DNA of 64,000 nt. It comes from Bog-532 sp963824545. Its GTDB lineage: Bacteria > Actinomycetota > Actinomycetes > Streptosporangiales > Streptosporangiaceae. A program made the position numbers and the translations under genes. Of the stretch, positions 44,432-52,512 are shown in pieces (position 1 is the stretch's first letter; every line of letters starts with the position of its first letter). The DNA lies in contig CAWGPP010000033.1 in assembly GCA_963824545.1 (NCBI GenBank), positions 62,001 through 126,000 of the forward strand, read 5' to 3'. Under the pieces are notes generated by a model that saw only the letters and a list, made by a program, of their open reading frames with translations, did no database searches and had not been told where the DNA came from.

Positions 44432-44453
44432 TCAATATCGTTGACTTTATCAA
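44432..44453. promoter_or_regulatory. Overlapping inverted repeats, likely MarR-GNAT operator
   Basis: TCAATATCGTTGA (44432-44444) and TTGACTTTATCAA (44441-44453) are two TTGA/TCAA dyads sharing the central TTGA, in the short AT-rich divergent spacer between lnt and the MarR-GNAT gene. TTGACT could also be a -35 box for the latter. Confidence 0.45.
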
Positions 44454-44488
44454 TCTTTCGTTAAGAATCACGATCGGAGGCCAGCGTG

Positions 44489-45433
44489 ATGGGGACGCAC
44501 GCGGCGGTAACCACCCAGGCCGGTGAGGACGGAGTGGCCACCGTGCGGGCCTTCAACCGGCTGTACACCAACGTGATCGGTGTGCTGCGGGGCGGATACC
44601 TGGGCATGCCGTATTCGCTGACCGAGGCGCGGCTGATCTTCGAGCTGGGCCAGCGTGAGGTGACCGAGGTCGCCGACCTGCGGCGGGGCCTGGACATCGA
44701 CGCGGGCTACCTGAGCCGGATCCTGGCCCGGTTCGAGGCCGACCGCCTCATCACCAGGGAACGGTCCGGCACCGACGCCCGCCGCCAGGTCATCGCGCTC
44801 ACCGGCGCAGGCCGGGCCGCGCAGGCCGGGCTGGACGCGCAGGCCGCCGAGCAGATCGGCGCGCTGCTGGCCAGCCTGAGCGAGCCGGCCCGGCGGCGGC
44901 TGGTCCGGGGGGTGCAGGAGATCACCAGCGTGCTCAGCGACGCGCCCCGCCCCCGGTCCTACCTGCTGCGTCCGCCCCGGCCGGGCGATCTCGGCTGGGT
45001 GGTCCAGTCCCAGGCCGCGGGGTACACCCGGCAGTACGGCTGGGACGGCACCTACGAGGCCCTGGTGGCCCGGATCGTGGCCGACTTCGTGGACCATCGC
45101 GATCCGGAGCGGGAGGCGGCCTGGATCGCCGAGGTGGACGGGGAACCGGCGGGTTCGGTGTTCTGCGTCCGCAAGGATGACCGGGTCGCCCAGTTGCGGC
45201 TGCTGTACGTGGATTCCGCCGCGCGCGGGCTGGGGATCGGCAGCCGGCTGGTGGAGGAGTGCCTCCGCTTCGCGCGGGCGGCCGGTTATACCGAGATCAT
45301 GCTGTGGACCAACAGCGTGCTGGCCGAGGCCCGCCGGATCTACCAGCGGGCCGGCTTCGAGCTTCGGGACGAGGCGCCGCACCGGAGCTTCGGCCACGAC
45401 CTGATCGGCCAGAACTGGTCACGGCCGCTCTGA
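44489..45433 (+). CDS. MarR-type HTH fused to GNAT N-acetyltransferase
   Basis: 314 residues from ATG 44489 (GGAGG eight bases upstream; a GTG one codon earlier is possible). The N-terminal MarR fold (LTEARLIFELGQREVTEVADLRRGLDIDAGYLSRILARFEADRLITRERSGTDARR, about 45-105) is joined to a GNAT domain (about 160-310) with QLRLLYVDSAARGLGIGSRLVEECLRFARAAGY, the acetyl-CoA loop being RGLGIGSRL, and IYQRAGFEL. MarR-GNAT fusions are common in actinobacteria and usually autoregulated. The acetylation target is unknown. Confidence 0.9.
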   Translation: MGTHAAVTTQAGEDGVATVRAFNRLYTNVIGVLRGGYLGMPYSLTEARLIFELGQREVTEVADLRRGLDIDAGYLSRILARFEADRLITRERSGTDARRQVIALTGAGRAAQAGLDAQAAEQIGALLASLSEPARRRLVRGVQEITSVLSDAPRPRSYLLRPPRPGDLGWVVQSQAAGYTRQYGWDGTYEALVARIVADFVDHRDPEREAAWIAEVDGEPAGSVFCVRKDDRVAQLRLLYVDSAARGLGIGSRLVEECLRFARAAGYTEIMLWTNSVLAEARRIYQRAGFELRDEAPHRSFGHDLIGQNWSRPL

Positions 45434-45572
45434 CGGCCACCGAGCGCCCCGCCCGGGCGTCGCCCCGGCGGTACGGGACGGCCCCGGCCACACGGAAATT
45501 CTTACGGATAACGAACGTGGCGGCCGGGCGCGGGACGGCCCGCGTGAATCGGGTCCACCATGAGCTTCATCT

Positions 45573-46405
45573 ATGACGGTGCGCGAGCGGCCAGGACGTC
45601 CCGCGAACGCGAGCCAGGGCGGCCTCGGCGAGCGGGACATCAGCGGCATGCTCTTCACCGCCGAGATGTACGGGGTCCAGCTGGACCTGCTCGCCGCCGT
45701 TCTCGGCGGCACCGTTCCGCGTGCCCGCGCCGCCGCGACCCGCTGGCGGCGGCTCGGGTACGCGGATTCGGGTCGGCTGGGCCCAGGCGCGTCCTGGGTC
45801 TGGCTGACCCGCGCCGGGCTGGCCGCCTGCGGCCTCAGGTACGCCCCCATCCCGCCCGCGCTGTCCCGCCTGGCCCATATCCGTGCGGTCACCGCGGTCC
45901 GGCTGGCTTTAGCGGGCACCGGGACCTATCAGCAGGCCGGCGCCTTCTGGCGGGGCGAACGGCGGCTGCGCGCCCGGGCCGGCCGGGGCTGCGCGAGCAC
46001 CTGCCGGACGGCGAGGTGCACTGGCCGGACAGCGCCCCGGTGCCCTGGGCGGGCGAATGCTGGGCCATCGAAGCCGAACTGACCCGTAAGACCGTCAGCC
46101 GTACCACCGCGATCATGCGCGAACTGCTGACCCGGACCGGCGATTACGGCTGCGCCGCGGCGGAGGCCTCCGTTCCCGGCCGGCCACCGCGGCACGCGCG
46201 GGCGCTGTACGTGTGCTCGCCGGGCGCGCGGCCCACCGTGCTGCGGGCCCGGGCGGCGCTCGGCCCGCTGGCGGCGCGACTGGAGGTACGGGACCTGCCG
46301 GCGGATTCGGCGATGGAAGGCACCGGCCCATCGGCCGGCCACGGCCTCCCGGCGCTGCCAGGCCACGGCCAGCCGGGCGTGGACGGCGCGGAGCGGCCGT
46401 GCTGA
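45573..46405 (+). pseudogene. Replication-relaxation family protein, frameshifted
   Basis: From ATG 45573 the first 135 residues form a winged-helix segment (ISGMLFTAEMYGVQLDLLAAVLGGTVPRARAAATRWRRLGY and WVWLTRAGLAACGLRY), typical of replication-relaxation proteins of actinobacterial conjugative elements. At about 45985 one base is missing; the domain continues in the next frame (LREHLPDGEVHWPD, CWAIEAELTRKTVSRTTAIMRELL) to 46405. It is followed, with overlap, by a transfer-ATPase-like gene, the usual order in such elements. It is a decayed or miscalled part of an older mobile element. Confidence 0.7.
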
Positions 46406-47097
46406 TCCGGCAGTACCTCGCCCTCATCCTGCTGCGGGCCGCAGGCCGCGCGGTGTGGCGGCTGATCAGGGTGTCCGCGGCCGCCGCGGTGATCGTCGCG
46501 GCCGCCCCCGTGTCGGCCGTCGCCGCGGCCGCGGCGGTAACCGCCTGGATGTGCGGCTGGCCGCCACGCCGGCTCTACGGCGCGGCGCTGTGGTGCCTGC
46601 CGATGCTGGCGGTGTGGCTGACCGCCGCCGGGCTGTCCGCTGCCGGGCCGCCCGCCTGGCGCGTGGCCGGCGCGCCGTACCGCGCCTGGGTCGACATGTG
46701 GCGGCTGGCCGCGACCGGGCATCCCGCCGCGGCGGCAGTGGTCATCGCACCCGCGGCGATCCCGCTCGGCCTGCTCGCCGGCGGCCTGGCCTGGGCGGTG
46801 CGGATCTACCAGATGGAAACGGGCGCCGGCGGCCTGTCCCCCGGCTCGGCGGTCAGCTTCGACCGGAGGCAGTGGCGACGCCAGGCGCGCAGCGCCCGCG
46901 CGCGGATCGCCGCGCCCGGGGCGGTCCCGCTCACGCTACGGAACGGGGACGTGGTGATCGGCGGCATGATCCGGGCCATCCGGCACCCCGCGCGGGCCAT
47001 CACGGTGCTCCCCTACGCCCGGCTGCGCTCGCACCAGGTCGTCATCGGCACGACCGGCACCGGCAAGACAACCCTGATTAGCATATGGCTAGGTTGA
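46399..47097 (+). pseudogene. Conjugal-transfer-type ATPase, cut off just after Walker A
   Basis: GTG 46399 overlaps the preceding stop. The 232-residue remnant has two hydrophobic stretches (VSAAAAVIVAAAPVSAVAAAAAVTAW and AAAAVVIAPAAIPLGLLAGGLAWAV), a basic linker and then the P-loop GTTGTGKTTLI, after which it stops at once. Homologous ATPases run several hundred residues further (Walker B, DNA-translocation motifs). The break coincides with the first base pairs of the serine-integrase element, so the gene was split by its integration. The downstream part is not in the window. Confidence 0.72.
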
Positions 47098-47139
47098 CCG
47101 TAGTCAACCTGGTGCCCGGGTGGGCGTGCCGCGTATCAC
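47091..47139 (+). promoter_or_regulatory. GAC-N4-GTC palindrome plus GTATCAC motif, copy 1 (left end of element)
   Basis: AGGTTGACCGTAGTCAACCT (47091-47110) is an 8+4+8 palindrome. After 27 bases from its GTC comes GCGTATCAC (GTATCAC 47133-47139), five bases before the ATG of a 40-residue protein. The same pair recurs ahead of the integrase and the ribbon-helix-helix gene. The palindrome could alternatively be part of the recombination site. Confidence 0.5.
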
Positions 47140-47144
47140 CCGGT

Positions 47145-47267
47145 ATGAAGGACACGCAGCAGGAGACGGCGATTGAGCAGCGGGCGCGGGAGCTGGCGGA
47201 AGCCGCGCCGCCGCTGACCCCGGAGGAGCGGGCCGGGCTGGAGGTACTGCTCCGCCGCACCGCCTGA
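47145..47267 (+). CDS. Small 40-residue hypothetical protein
   Basis: Starts MKDTQQETAIEQRARELAE and ends GLEVLLRRTA: a short, charged, probably helical protein (LAEAAPPLTPEERAGLEVLL). ATG lies immediately downstream of the GTATCAC motif with almost no leader. No family recognised. Sits between the element's left end and the sigma-like gene. Confidence 0.5.
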   Translation: MKDTQQETAIEQRARELAEAAPPLTPEERAGLEVLLRRTA

Positions 47268-47288
47268 CGCTGCCGATGGCGGGAAGGC

Positions 47289-48266
47289 GTGACGCTTGCC
47301 GCCGACCCGCGCCTGCAGCGCGCCGTCCTTGATCAGAAAACTCTGGCGGAGTCGGTTGCCTGGAGATACATCAAGCGGCTGCCCGGCGTGGAGGCTGACG
47401 AGATCCTGTCTCTCGCCTATGAGGCTCTCTGCCAATGTTCGGCCCGGTGGATCGATTACTGCGCCCGCAACGGCTTTAATCCGTGGGACGAGGACGACCC
47501 TGGCCGGCCGGAAAAACACTGGCCCGGGTTCGTCAGCAAGAGAGTTTCCGGAATGATCATGGACCATTGCCGGAAACAGGACTGGGTGTCCCGGTCAACC
47601 CGCGGGAGGCTTAAGGCGATTGCGGTCGCGCAGGAGGCCGGGGCGCGGACGGAGGCCGAGCTGGCCGCCGCGACCGGGCTCACCGCGGAGCGGATCCGCG
47701 AGGCGCTGGCCGCGGAGCGGGTGAAACCGGTCTCCCTGGACGACAACGCGCCCAGCGCCGATTTCGGCCATCAGGCCCTGGCGGACGGCGGCGCGGATGT
47801 CGAGAGCCAGGCCGGGGTGCGGGAGACGCTGGCCACGCTGGTGTCGGCCATGGATTCGCTGGACGCCGAGACACAGGTGGTGCTGGCACTGTGGTACCAC
47901 GCCGGGCTCGAGCCCGCGGTGGTCGCCAGGGAGCTGCGCACATCCGGGGAGCGGGTCAGCGAACTGCATGACGCTGGCGTCCTGGCCATCCATAACGAGC
48001 TCCTGTTGGCCGTCCAGGCGGAGGGCACCGGGCCGCGTCGGCCGGCCCCGTCACTGCCTCCCGTCCGGATCCGGTCGGCGGATTGCTGTCAGGCGGCTGA
48101 GCGCGCAGCGGAGCCGGTGCCGGCCAAGAGGTGCAGCGGGCCGTGCGGGCGGGTGCTGCCGCTGGCCGAGTTCAGTTTCAGGAAGCGTCAGCGCAACCTG
48201 CGGGTGCCCTACTGCGGTTCGTGCGACCGGGCCAGGCAGCGCCGGTACGCAGCCAGGGCGGCGTGA
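47289..48266 (+). CDS. Sigma-70-like protein with C-terminal zinc-finger domain
   Basis: 325 residues, GTG start. Region 2-like sequence (ESVAWRYIKRLPGVEADEILSLAYEALCQCSARW) is followed by a region 3-like segment (RTEAELAAATGLTAERIREALAAERVKPVSLDD) and region 4 (LVSAMDSLDAETQVVLALWYHAGLEPAVVARELRTSGERVSELHDAGV), an order like FliA/WhiG-type sigma factors. The last 50 residues form a Cys4 finger (KRCSGPCGRVLPLAEF, YCGSCDRARQRRY) of the kind found before HNH domains in phages. It could direct RNA polymerase to the element's own promoters. The fusion is unusual. Confidence 0.75.
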   Translation: MTLAADPRLQRAVLDQKTLAESVAWRYIKRLPGVEADEILSLAYEALCQCSARWIDYCARNGFNPWDEDDPGRPEKHWPGFVSKRVSGMIMDHCRKQDWVSRSTRGRLKAIAVAQEAGARTEAELAAATGLTAERIREALAAERVKPVSLDDNAPSADFGHQALADGGADVESQAGVRETLATLVSAMDSLDAETQVVLALWYHAGLEPAVVARELRTSGERVSELHDAGVLAIHNELLLAVQAEGTGPRRPAPSLPPVRIRSADCCQAAERAAEPVPAKRCSGPCGRVLPLAEFSFRKRQRNLRVPYCGSCDRARQRRYAARAA

Positions 48267-48343
48267 CGATAGCCAGAGGGCAACACTGGGGGTAAGCGCG
48301 CTGCGTTGTCCCTGGCCCAGCGGTATCTGGTACCTAACGAGCG

Positions 48344-48394
48344 AAGACTAAAGTCTTAGCTTGCGGGGTACCGCATTTAGCCGGTATCACGGGC
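48344..48394 (+). promoter_or_regulatory. Palindrome plus GTATCAC motif, copy 2 (integrase promoter)
   Basis: AAGACTAAAGTCTT (48344-48357, containing GAC-TAAA-GTC) is followed 28 bases after GTC by TTAGCCGGTATCACGGGC, which runs directly into the integrase ATG (GTATCAC 48384-48390, ATG 48395). There is no room for a normal ribosome site, which suggests a near-leaderless start. Confidence 0.55.
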
Positions 48395-50203
48395 ATGACC
48401 ATTTCAGTAGTGCCCCCGCGCCCCCGGCGCGGCCGGGGCAAGAAGACCCTGCCGGACCTGAACCGGCCCCTGCTCGTGATCATCTATCTCCGGGTGAGCT
48501 CGGATGAGACCGGCAGGCGCAAGTCGGTCAGTGACCAGGAGGCCGCCATCAGGGCGGCCGTCACCGAGCTCTACCCGCTGTGGACGGTCGTGCTCGTCCT
48601 CACCGACAATGACCTGTCCGCCTCTGACAAGACCGGCAAGGAGCGCCCGGATTGGGGCCGACTCCGCACGCTGGTCAGGACCGGCAAGTACGACATCGTG
48701 GCCGTGTGGGAGGTGTCCAGGCTGAGCCGCGTGTCCGAGGAGGGCCAGGCGTTCATGCGGGAGTGCCGCGAGTACGGCGTTACCGGCATCTTCGTGTCCG
48801 AGGGCTTCGGCCAGCTCTACCTGCTGGAGAACCCGAAGGACCGCAGCGCCCTGCGCAAGGAGTTCGACAAGGCCGAGGACGAGTCGGACAAGATCCAGGG
48901 GCGGGTGACCCGCGGCCAGCACAGCAACCGCAGCAAGGGACGGCAGCACGGCATCTGCCCGTTCGGCTACGTCCGCGAATACGACCCGCAGACCAGGGAG
49001 TTTCTCCGGCACGTCGTGGTCGGAGCCGAGGCGGAGATCATCCGGGAGATCATCGCCTACGTGGCCGCCGGCGGGTCGGCCGCCAACATGGCGCGGCGGC
49101 TCAACAAGCGGGACGTTCCCCCGCCGACCAGGCCCGGCAAGCGCGAGAATAAGCACGGCTGGGCTGCGTCCACGGTGCTCGGCATCTGCTGCAACCCGTG
49201 CTACATCCAGAAGATCACCCGTGAGCCCGCCTGGTGGTACACCGGCCCGGGCAACCGCAGGTTCACCGCCACCATGGGCCGCAACCTCAGCCCGGCCGAG
49301 CTGGTGGACGCCCCGCAGTACCCGCGGATCACCGATGACGAGACGTTCTACCGCGCCGCGGTCAACCTGCAGGACAAGCCGCGCCGGTCGTTCAACCCGC
49401 ATGTCGAGGTGGAGCGCGGCGCGGCCCGTCATCTGCTCACGCACATCGCGGAGTGCGGTGAGTGCGGCGGGTCCATCACCCCCGGTAACCGCGTCTATAA
49501 GTCGGCGGCGGGCCCGGCTGCCCGGCCGGGCGCCAACGTGGTGAAAGGCCGGAAGGGATTCCAGCCGCTGCCGGAGGGCACGATCAGGGAAGCTAAGGTC
49601 ACCCGGTACTACCGCTGCGCGAGGAAGCTGGACGTGAACGTGCCCGAGCCCGCCGCCGACCAGCACGTGAGCGCGCTCGTGGCGGACAAGCTGGCCGAGC
49701 TGGCCGCGGCGCGATGGTCGGCCGGGCAGGGCAGCGAGGAGCTATACCGCGCCCGCGCCGAGCTGGAGGAGCACCAGGCGAAGCTTGGCTGGCTGCAGGA
49801 GCAGACCACGGCCGAGCTGGTGAAGCTGGCCCAGGGTGCGGGCGGCAGCCAGACCATGGTGAACAGCTTCCGCGCTGCCGCTGTCGCGGTGGAGGCCGGG
49901 ATCGGCCAGCTGGAGACCGAGGTGGAGCGGCTGTCGCTGCACCCGGCGCTGCGGCCGTTCGCTGGCTGCGGGGACGACCGGGAGATGATTGCCCAGGTCT
50001 GGCGCGGGCTGCCCCTGGACGGCCAGCGGTCGGTGCTGCGGATCCTGGCCGAGTCCATCCGGCTGTACCCGGCTAAGCACGCCGGCCGCGGCCAGGGACC
50101 GGTGTCCGAGCGGATCGGGGTGACCTGGAACCCGTGGTACGTGATCAGCGCGGACCAGGCGACGGCGGCGGAGGGCGCGTCGGCGGATGAGGGTGCAGCC
50201 TGA
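48395..50203 (+). CDS. Large serine recombinase (integrase)
   Basis: 602 residues. The N-terminal resolvase domain starts IIYLRVSSDETGRRKSVSDQ (nucleophile Ser35), then LTDNDLSASDKTGKERPDWGRL and VAVWEVSRLSRVSEEGQAF. The recombinase domain follows (GICPFGYVREYD, AANMARRLNKRDVPPP), then the zinc beta-ribbon (ECGECGGSITPGN, RYYRCARK, about 350-415) and a coiled-coil region (about 445-510). It integrates and, with a directionality factor, excises the element between attP and attB. It lies near the left boundary, as expected for an integrase beside its att site. Confidence 0.95.
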   Translation: MTISVVPPRPRRGRGKKTLPDLNRPLLVIIYLRVSSDETGRRKSVSDQEAAIRAAVTELYPLWTVVLVLTDNDLSASDKTGKERPDWGRLRTLVRTGKYDIVAVWEVSRLSRVSEEGQAFMRECREYGVTGIFVSEGFGQLYLLENPKDRSALRKEFDKAEDESDKIQGRVTRGQHSNRSKGRQHGICPFGYVREYDPQTREFLRHVVVGAEAEIIREIIAYVAAGGSAANMARRLNKRDVPPPTRPGKRENKHGWAASTVLGICCNPCYIQKITREPAWWYTGPGNRRFTATMGRNLSPAELVDAPQYPRITDDETFYRAAVNLQDKPRRSFNPHVEVERGAARHLLTHIAECGECGGSITPGNRVYKSAAGPAARPGANVVKGRKGFQPLPEGTIREAKVTRYYRCARKLDVNVPEPAADQHVSALVADKLAELAAARWSAGQGSEELYRARAELEEHQAKLGWLQEQTTAELVKLAQGAGGSQTMVNSFRAAAVAVEAGIGQLETEVERLSLHPALRPFAGCGDDREMIAQVWRGLPLDGQRSVLRILAESIRLYPAKHAGRGQGPVSERIGVTWNPWYVISADQATAAEGASADEGAA

Positions 50204-50318
50204 CGATTGCCCGCCGGAAGAGGCCGCGCCACCAGGGCGAACGCTGACGGCGTGAACGGGGGCGGGTACTGACTGGCAACCGGCGCGCTGACGATTGCTA
50301 GTGTGGGAACCGAGCGAA

Positions 50319-50390
50319 CCGCGGGAGTCATGCCCCGCGGCGGGGCCGGGCGCGTGGTAACGCCCGGCCCCCTCCATTTACCACTGGAGG
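50319..50390 (+). promoter_or_regulatory. Structured RNA leader with two hairpins and complementary loops; sequesters the Shine-Dalgarno
   Basis: Three successive hairpins: CCGCGGG/CCCGCGG (50319-50325 with 50334-50340), an 11-bp stem GGGGCCGGGCG/CGCCCGGCCCC (50342-50352 with 50361-50371) and CTCCA/TGGAG (50372-50376 with 50385-50389). The second and third have 8-base loops, CGTGGTAA and TTTACCAC, in which GTGGTAA and TTACCAC are perfect 7-base complements, so the loops can kiss. The third stem contains the GGAGG ribosome site of the gene starting at 50401. A regulated translation switch for the Rep-like gene is inferred. Confidence 0.6.
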
Positions 50391-50400
50391 CGAAACTCAA

Positions 50401-51780
50401 TTGGCTGATGACTTCGAGCGCGACCTGGAGCACGCAGGGAACCGCAGCGGGGCGATGCGCTCCACGATCCGCGTCACCCGCCAGCATCCGGGGTTCCGGT
50501 CCTGGCTGGCCGCCTGCCCGGGCGGGGACACCGCGCACGACGCCGTGGTCCGCGGGTGGCTGGGCGGCCGGGAGATCAGGCGGTACCTCGGCGAGCGGTA
50601 CGGCAGCCACGCACCGGAGCGGGCGGGCGCGCTGGCGGAGGACGCTTTCCAGTACCTTGCCGACGGCGACGGGGGGCTGCTGGACACTGCCTGGCAGCAT
50701 GTGACGGGCACGCCGGAGTGGCAGGGCATGCCCCGGTCGTCCAGGCTGCTGTACGAGATCATCTCGGCCATGTCCGGGGAGGTTAAGCCCGGCGGCCTGC
50801 CCGCCGGTCCCCGGGTGCTGGCGTGTCACACGCTGGTGATCGCGCTGTTCATGTCGCGCACCGGCTGGTGCCCGTCCAAGTCCACCATCACTGACGCGCG
50901 CAAGCCGCTCATCGCCGCGGGGCTCATGGATGCCGAGATCGGTGAGGAGTGGACCGAGGGCAAGCTGGCCAGGGCCACCGTTTACGATCTGCTGCCTGAT
51001 GGCTTGCGGGAGCAGCTGCAGCAGAACCGAACTATGCCCGCGCGCGCGGGCATAGTTCGGTTGGCAGGGAGCAGCCTCCCGGAGCTGACCGACCTGGACA
51101 GGGCGGTGGTGAAGTACACGATCACGCTGCTGCAGATTGCCCGGGTGCAGGAGATAAAGCATCACGAGCTGGTTGCCGAGATCGCCCGGTTCATTGAGGC
51201 ACGCGGCGGCCCGGCGGTGAAGCTGCCGCGGGCGAACATGCGCGGGCGGGTGCCTGATTCGCCGCAGCAGGAGGCTCCGGAGCCCGGGAGCGGGCTTGAT
51301 TACTTCCCGGAGGCGGAGCCCGGCTGGCTGCCTGAGGTATCAGCCTGCGGCGGGCAAGACCAGGACCAGGAGGCAGGTGCAGTCGTGACCGGGAGCTTTG
51401 CGGGCGGGGAGTACGAGATCGATGCCGCCGCGGAGGAAGCCGCGTGCGAGGCCGAGGAGCGGCGCTGGAGGGCCGCCGGGTACCGGATCGTCATAACCGT
51501 GCCTGCGCTGGATGCCAGCCGGCCCGGTGCGATCCTCGACTCGCGTACCCGGGAGGAGCTGTTTACCTTCGGGTCGGTGTACTGCCTGCACGAGGGCCAG
51601 AAGGAGAAGCCTGCACCGCAGGAGCTGGAAATGTGCGGGTGCCTGGATTGCGCCTGGACGGCTTATGAGGATCGCACGGGCAAGCACCTGGCCGACGAGG
51701 ACCGTATCACCGACGCCGCGGTGCTGGGTGATGCGGCCCGGCCGCCGGACGTGCTCGCGGTGCCGGCAGCAGCTGGCTGA
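50401..51780 (+). CDS. Hypothetical DNA-binding, Rep-like protein
   Basis: 459 residues from TTG 50401, chosen because GGAGG lies 10 bases upstream. No family recognised with certainty. A helical N-terminal half ends in a winged-helix-like segment (CPSKSTITDARKPLIAAGLMDAEIGEEWTEGKLARATVYDLL, about 155-200) reminiscent of replication initiators or phage replisome proteins. The C-terminal third is acidic (EEAACEAEERRWRAAGYRI) and holds a Cys pair (CGCLDCAWTAYEDR). A 38-bp perfect palindrome lies inside the gene. Location after a complex leader RNA and within a mobile element supports a replication or copy-control role, but this is inference. Confidence 0.6.
   Translation: MADDFERDLEHAGNRSGAMRSTIRVTRQHPGFRSWLAACPGGDTAHDAVVRGWLGGREIRRYLGERYGSHAPERAGALAEDAFQYLADGDGGLLDTAWQHVTGTPEWQGMPRSSRLLYEIISAMSGEVKPGGLPAGPRVLACHTLVIALFMSRTGWCPSKSTITDARKPLIAAGLMDAEIGEEWTEGKLARATVYDLLPDGLREQLQQNRTMPARAGIVRLAGSSLPELTDLDRAVVKYTITLLQIARVQEIKHHELVAEIARFIEARGGPAVKLPRANMRGRVPDSPQQEAPEPGSGLDYFPEAEPGWLPEVSACGGQDQDQEAGAVVTGSFAGGEYEIDAAAEEAACEAEERRWRAAGYRIVITVPALDASRPGAILDSRTREELFTFGSVYCLHEGQKEKPAPQELEMCGCLDCAWTAYEDRTGKHLADEDRITDAAVLGDAARPPDVLAVPAAAG
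51025..51062. repeat. 38-bp perfect palindrome inside the Rep-like gene
   Basis: AACCGAACTATGCCCGCG is followed by CG and its exact reverse complement: 19+19 with no mismatch. Encoded residues are NRTMPARAGIVRL. It could be a cruciform origin site, an operator, a recombination site or an intragenic terminator hairpin. Confidence 0.85.
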
Positions 51781-51953
51781 GCTGAACGCGGCCCGCGACC
51801 GGGCACACCGCCGCCGGTAGGACGCTGGCCTGATTCCCGCTGTCGCGTCTGATTCACCGGACGGGAAATGCCCCCTAATTGCCCCGGTTCAATTTCACGG
51901 TAGCCATCCCTGGCATTCCCGCACGTCGCGCCGGTAATTCTCGCCGCATAAAC

Positions 51954-52026
51954 GTTGACTAATGTCAACCATTGTCAGCCGGTTCTCACGATGACCCGTT
52001 GACAATGGCCGGCCCGGGAGTACCGT
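51954..52026 (+). promoter_or_regulatory. Promoter with operator-like dyads for the small-protein operon
   Basis: TTGACA (51999-52004), 16 bases, TACCGT (52021-52026) form a good -35/-10 pair. Upstream lie GTTGACTAATGTCAAC (51954-51969, again GAC-N4-GTC) and a 9-bp inverted repeat CCATTGTCA/TGACAATGG (51969-51977 with 52000-52008), the second arm covering the -35 box. This looks like a repressible promoter. The rest of the gap 51781-51953 shows no gene. Confidence 0.6.
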
Positions 52027-52046
52027 GGGCGGCAATTCAAGAAAGC

Positions 52047-52082
52047 GGCCCCGGCGGTGCTCGAACACCGTTATCCGGGGCC
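52047..52082 (+). promoter_or_regulatory. Leader hairpin (attenuator-like)
   Basis: GGCCCCGG (52047-52054) pairs with CCGGGGCC (52075-52082), and the inner CGGTG (52055-52059) pairs with CACCG (52066-52070) around a short CTCGAA loop, followed by TTG. It lies between the promoter and the first small gene, so it may act as an attenuator or stabiliser of the leader. Confidence 0.5.
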
Positions 52083-52105
52083 TTGACCGGAAACGAGGTC
52101 CGGCC

Positions 52106-52336
52106 ATGCCAAGGCTATCTGTCTGCCTCTCTGATTCCCTGTTCCGCCGGCAGCTGTCGGCTGTCCGCGAGGAGCTGCGCCAGCTCGAGGGCCGAGTCCC
52201 GGCTGAGCACGCCGGCGGCCTGGACGCCATCCTGGATGTCACCGAGACGGTGCTGTCCGGCCTCGGCTGGGTCTGCCCCGAGCCGCTGTCCGCCCGCGAT
52301 GAGGCCGTGCTGGCGGCGCTCGGGTGCCCGGCATGA
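52106..52336 (+). CDS. Small hypothetical protein (76 residues)
   Basis: MPRLSVCLSDSLFRRQLSAV then a helical ELRQLEGRVPAEHAGGLDAILDVTETVLSGLGW. No recognised domain. First gene of a compact run with ATGA/GTGA overlaps (52106-52688). A GAGGT ribosome site lies about ten bases upstream. Confidence 0.6.
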   Translation: MPRLSVCLSDSLFRRQLSAVREELRQLEGRVPAEHAGGLDAILDVTETVLSGLGWVCPEPLSARDEAVLAALGCPA

Positions 52337-52512
52337 CCGCCGGGGCCCCCGCGGCCGGGCCTGACATGTGGGCGCGCTGCGAGGGGTGCGGGCGGCCGTT
52401 CCCGCTGTGCCGCCTCGTCTACGATCAGTGCGCCCGGTGCCTGCTCGGCGCGGCCTGCTCGGCTGCCTGGACGGCGCTGCGCCTGGGCGCGGCCAGGAGG
52501 TGCCGGCCGTGA
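52333..52512 (+). CDS. Small zinc-ribbon-like protein (59 residues)
   Basis: The ATG overlaps the preceding stop by four bases. WARCEGCGRPFPLCRLVYDQCARCLLG has paired CxxC motifs (CEGC and CARC), consistent with one bound zinc. Probably a small nucleic-acid- or protein-binding factor of the element. Confidence 0.6.
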   Translation: MTAGAPAAGPDMWARCEGCGRPFPLCRLVYDQCARCLLGAACSAAWTALRLGAARRCRP

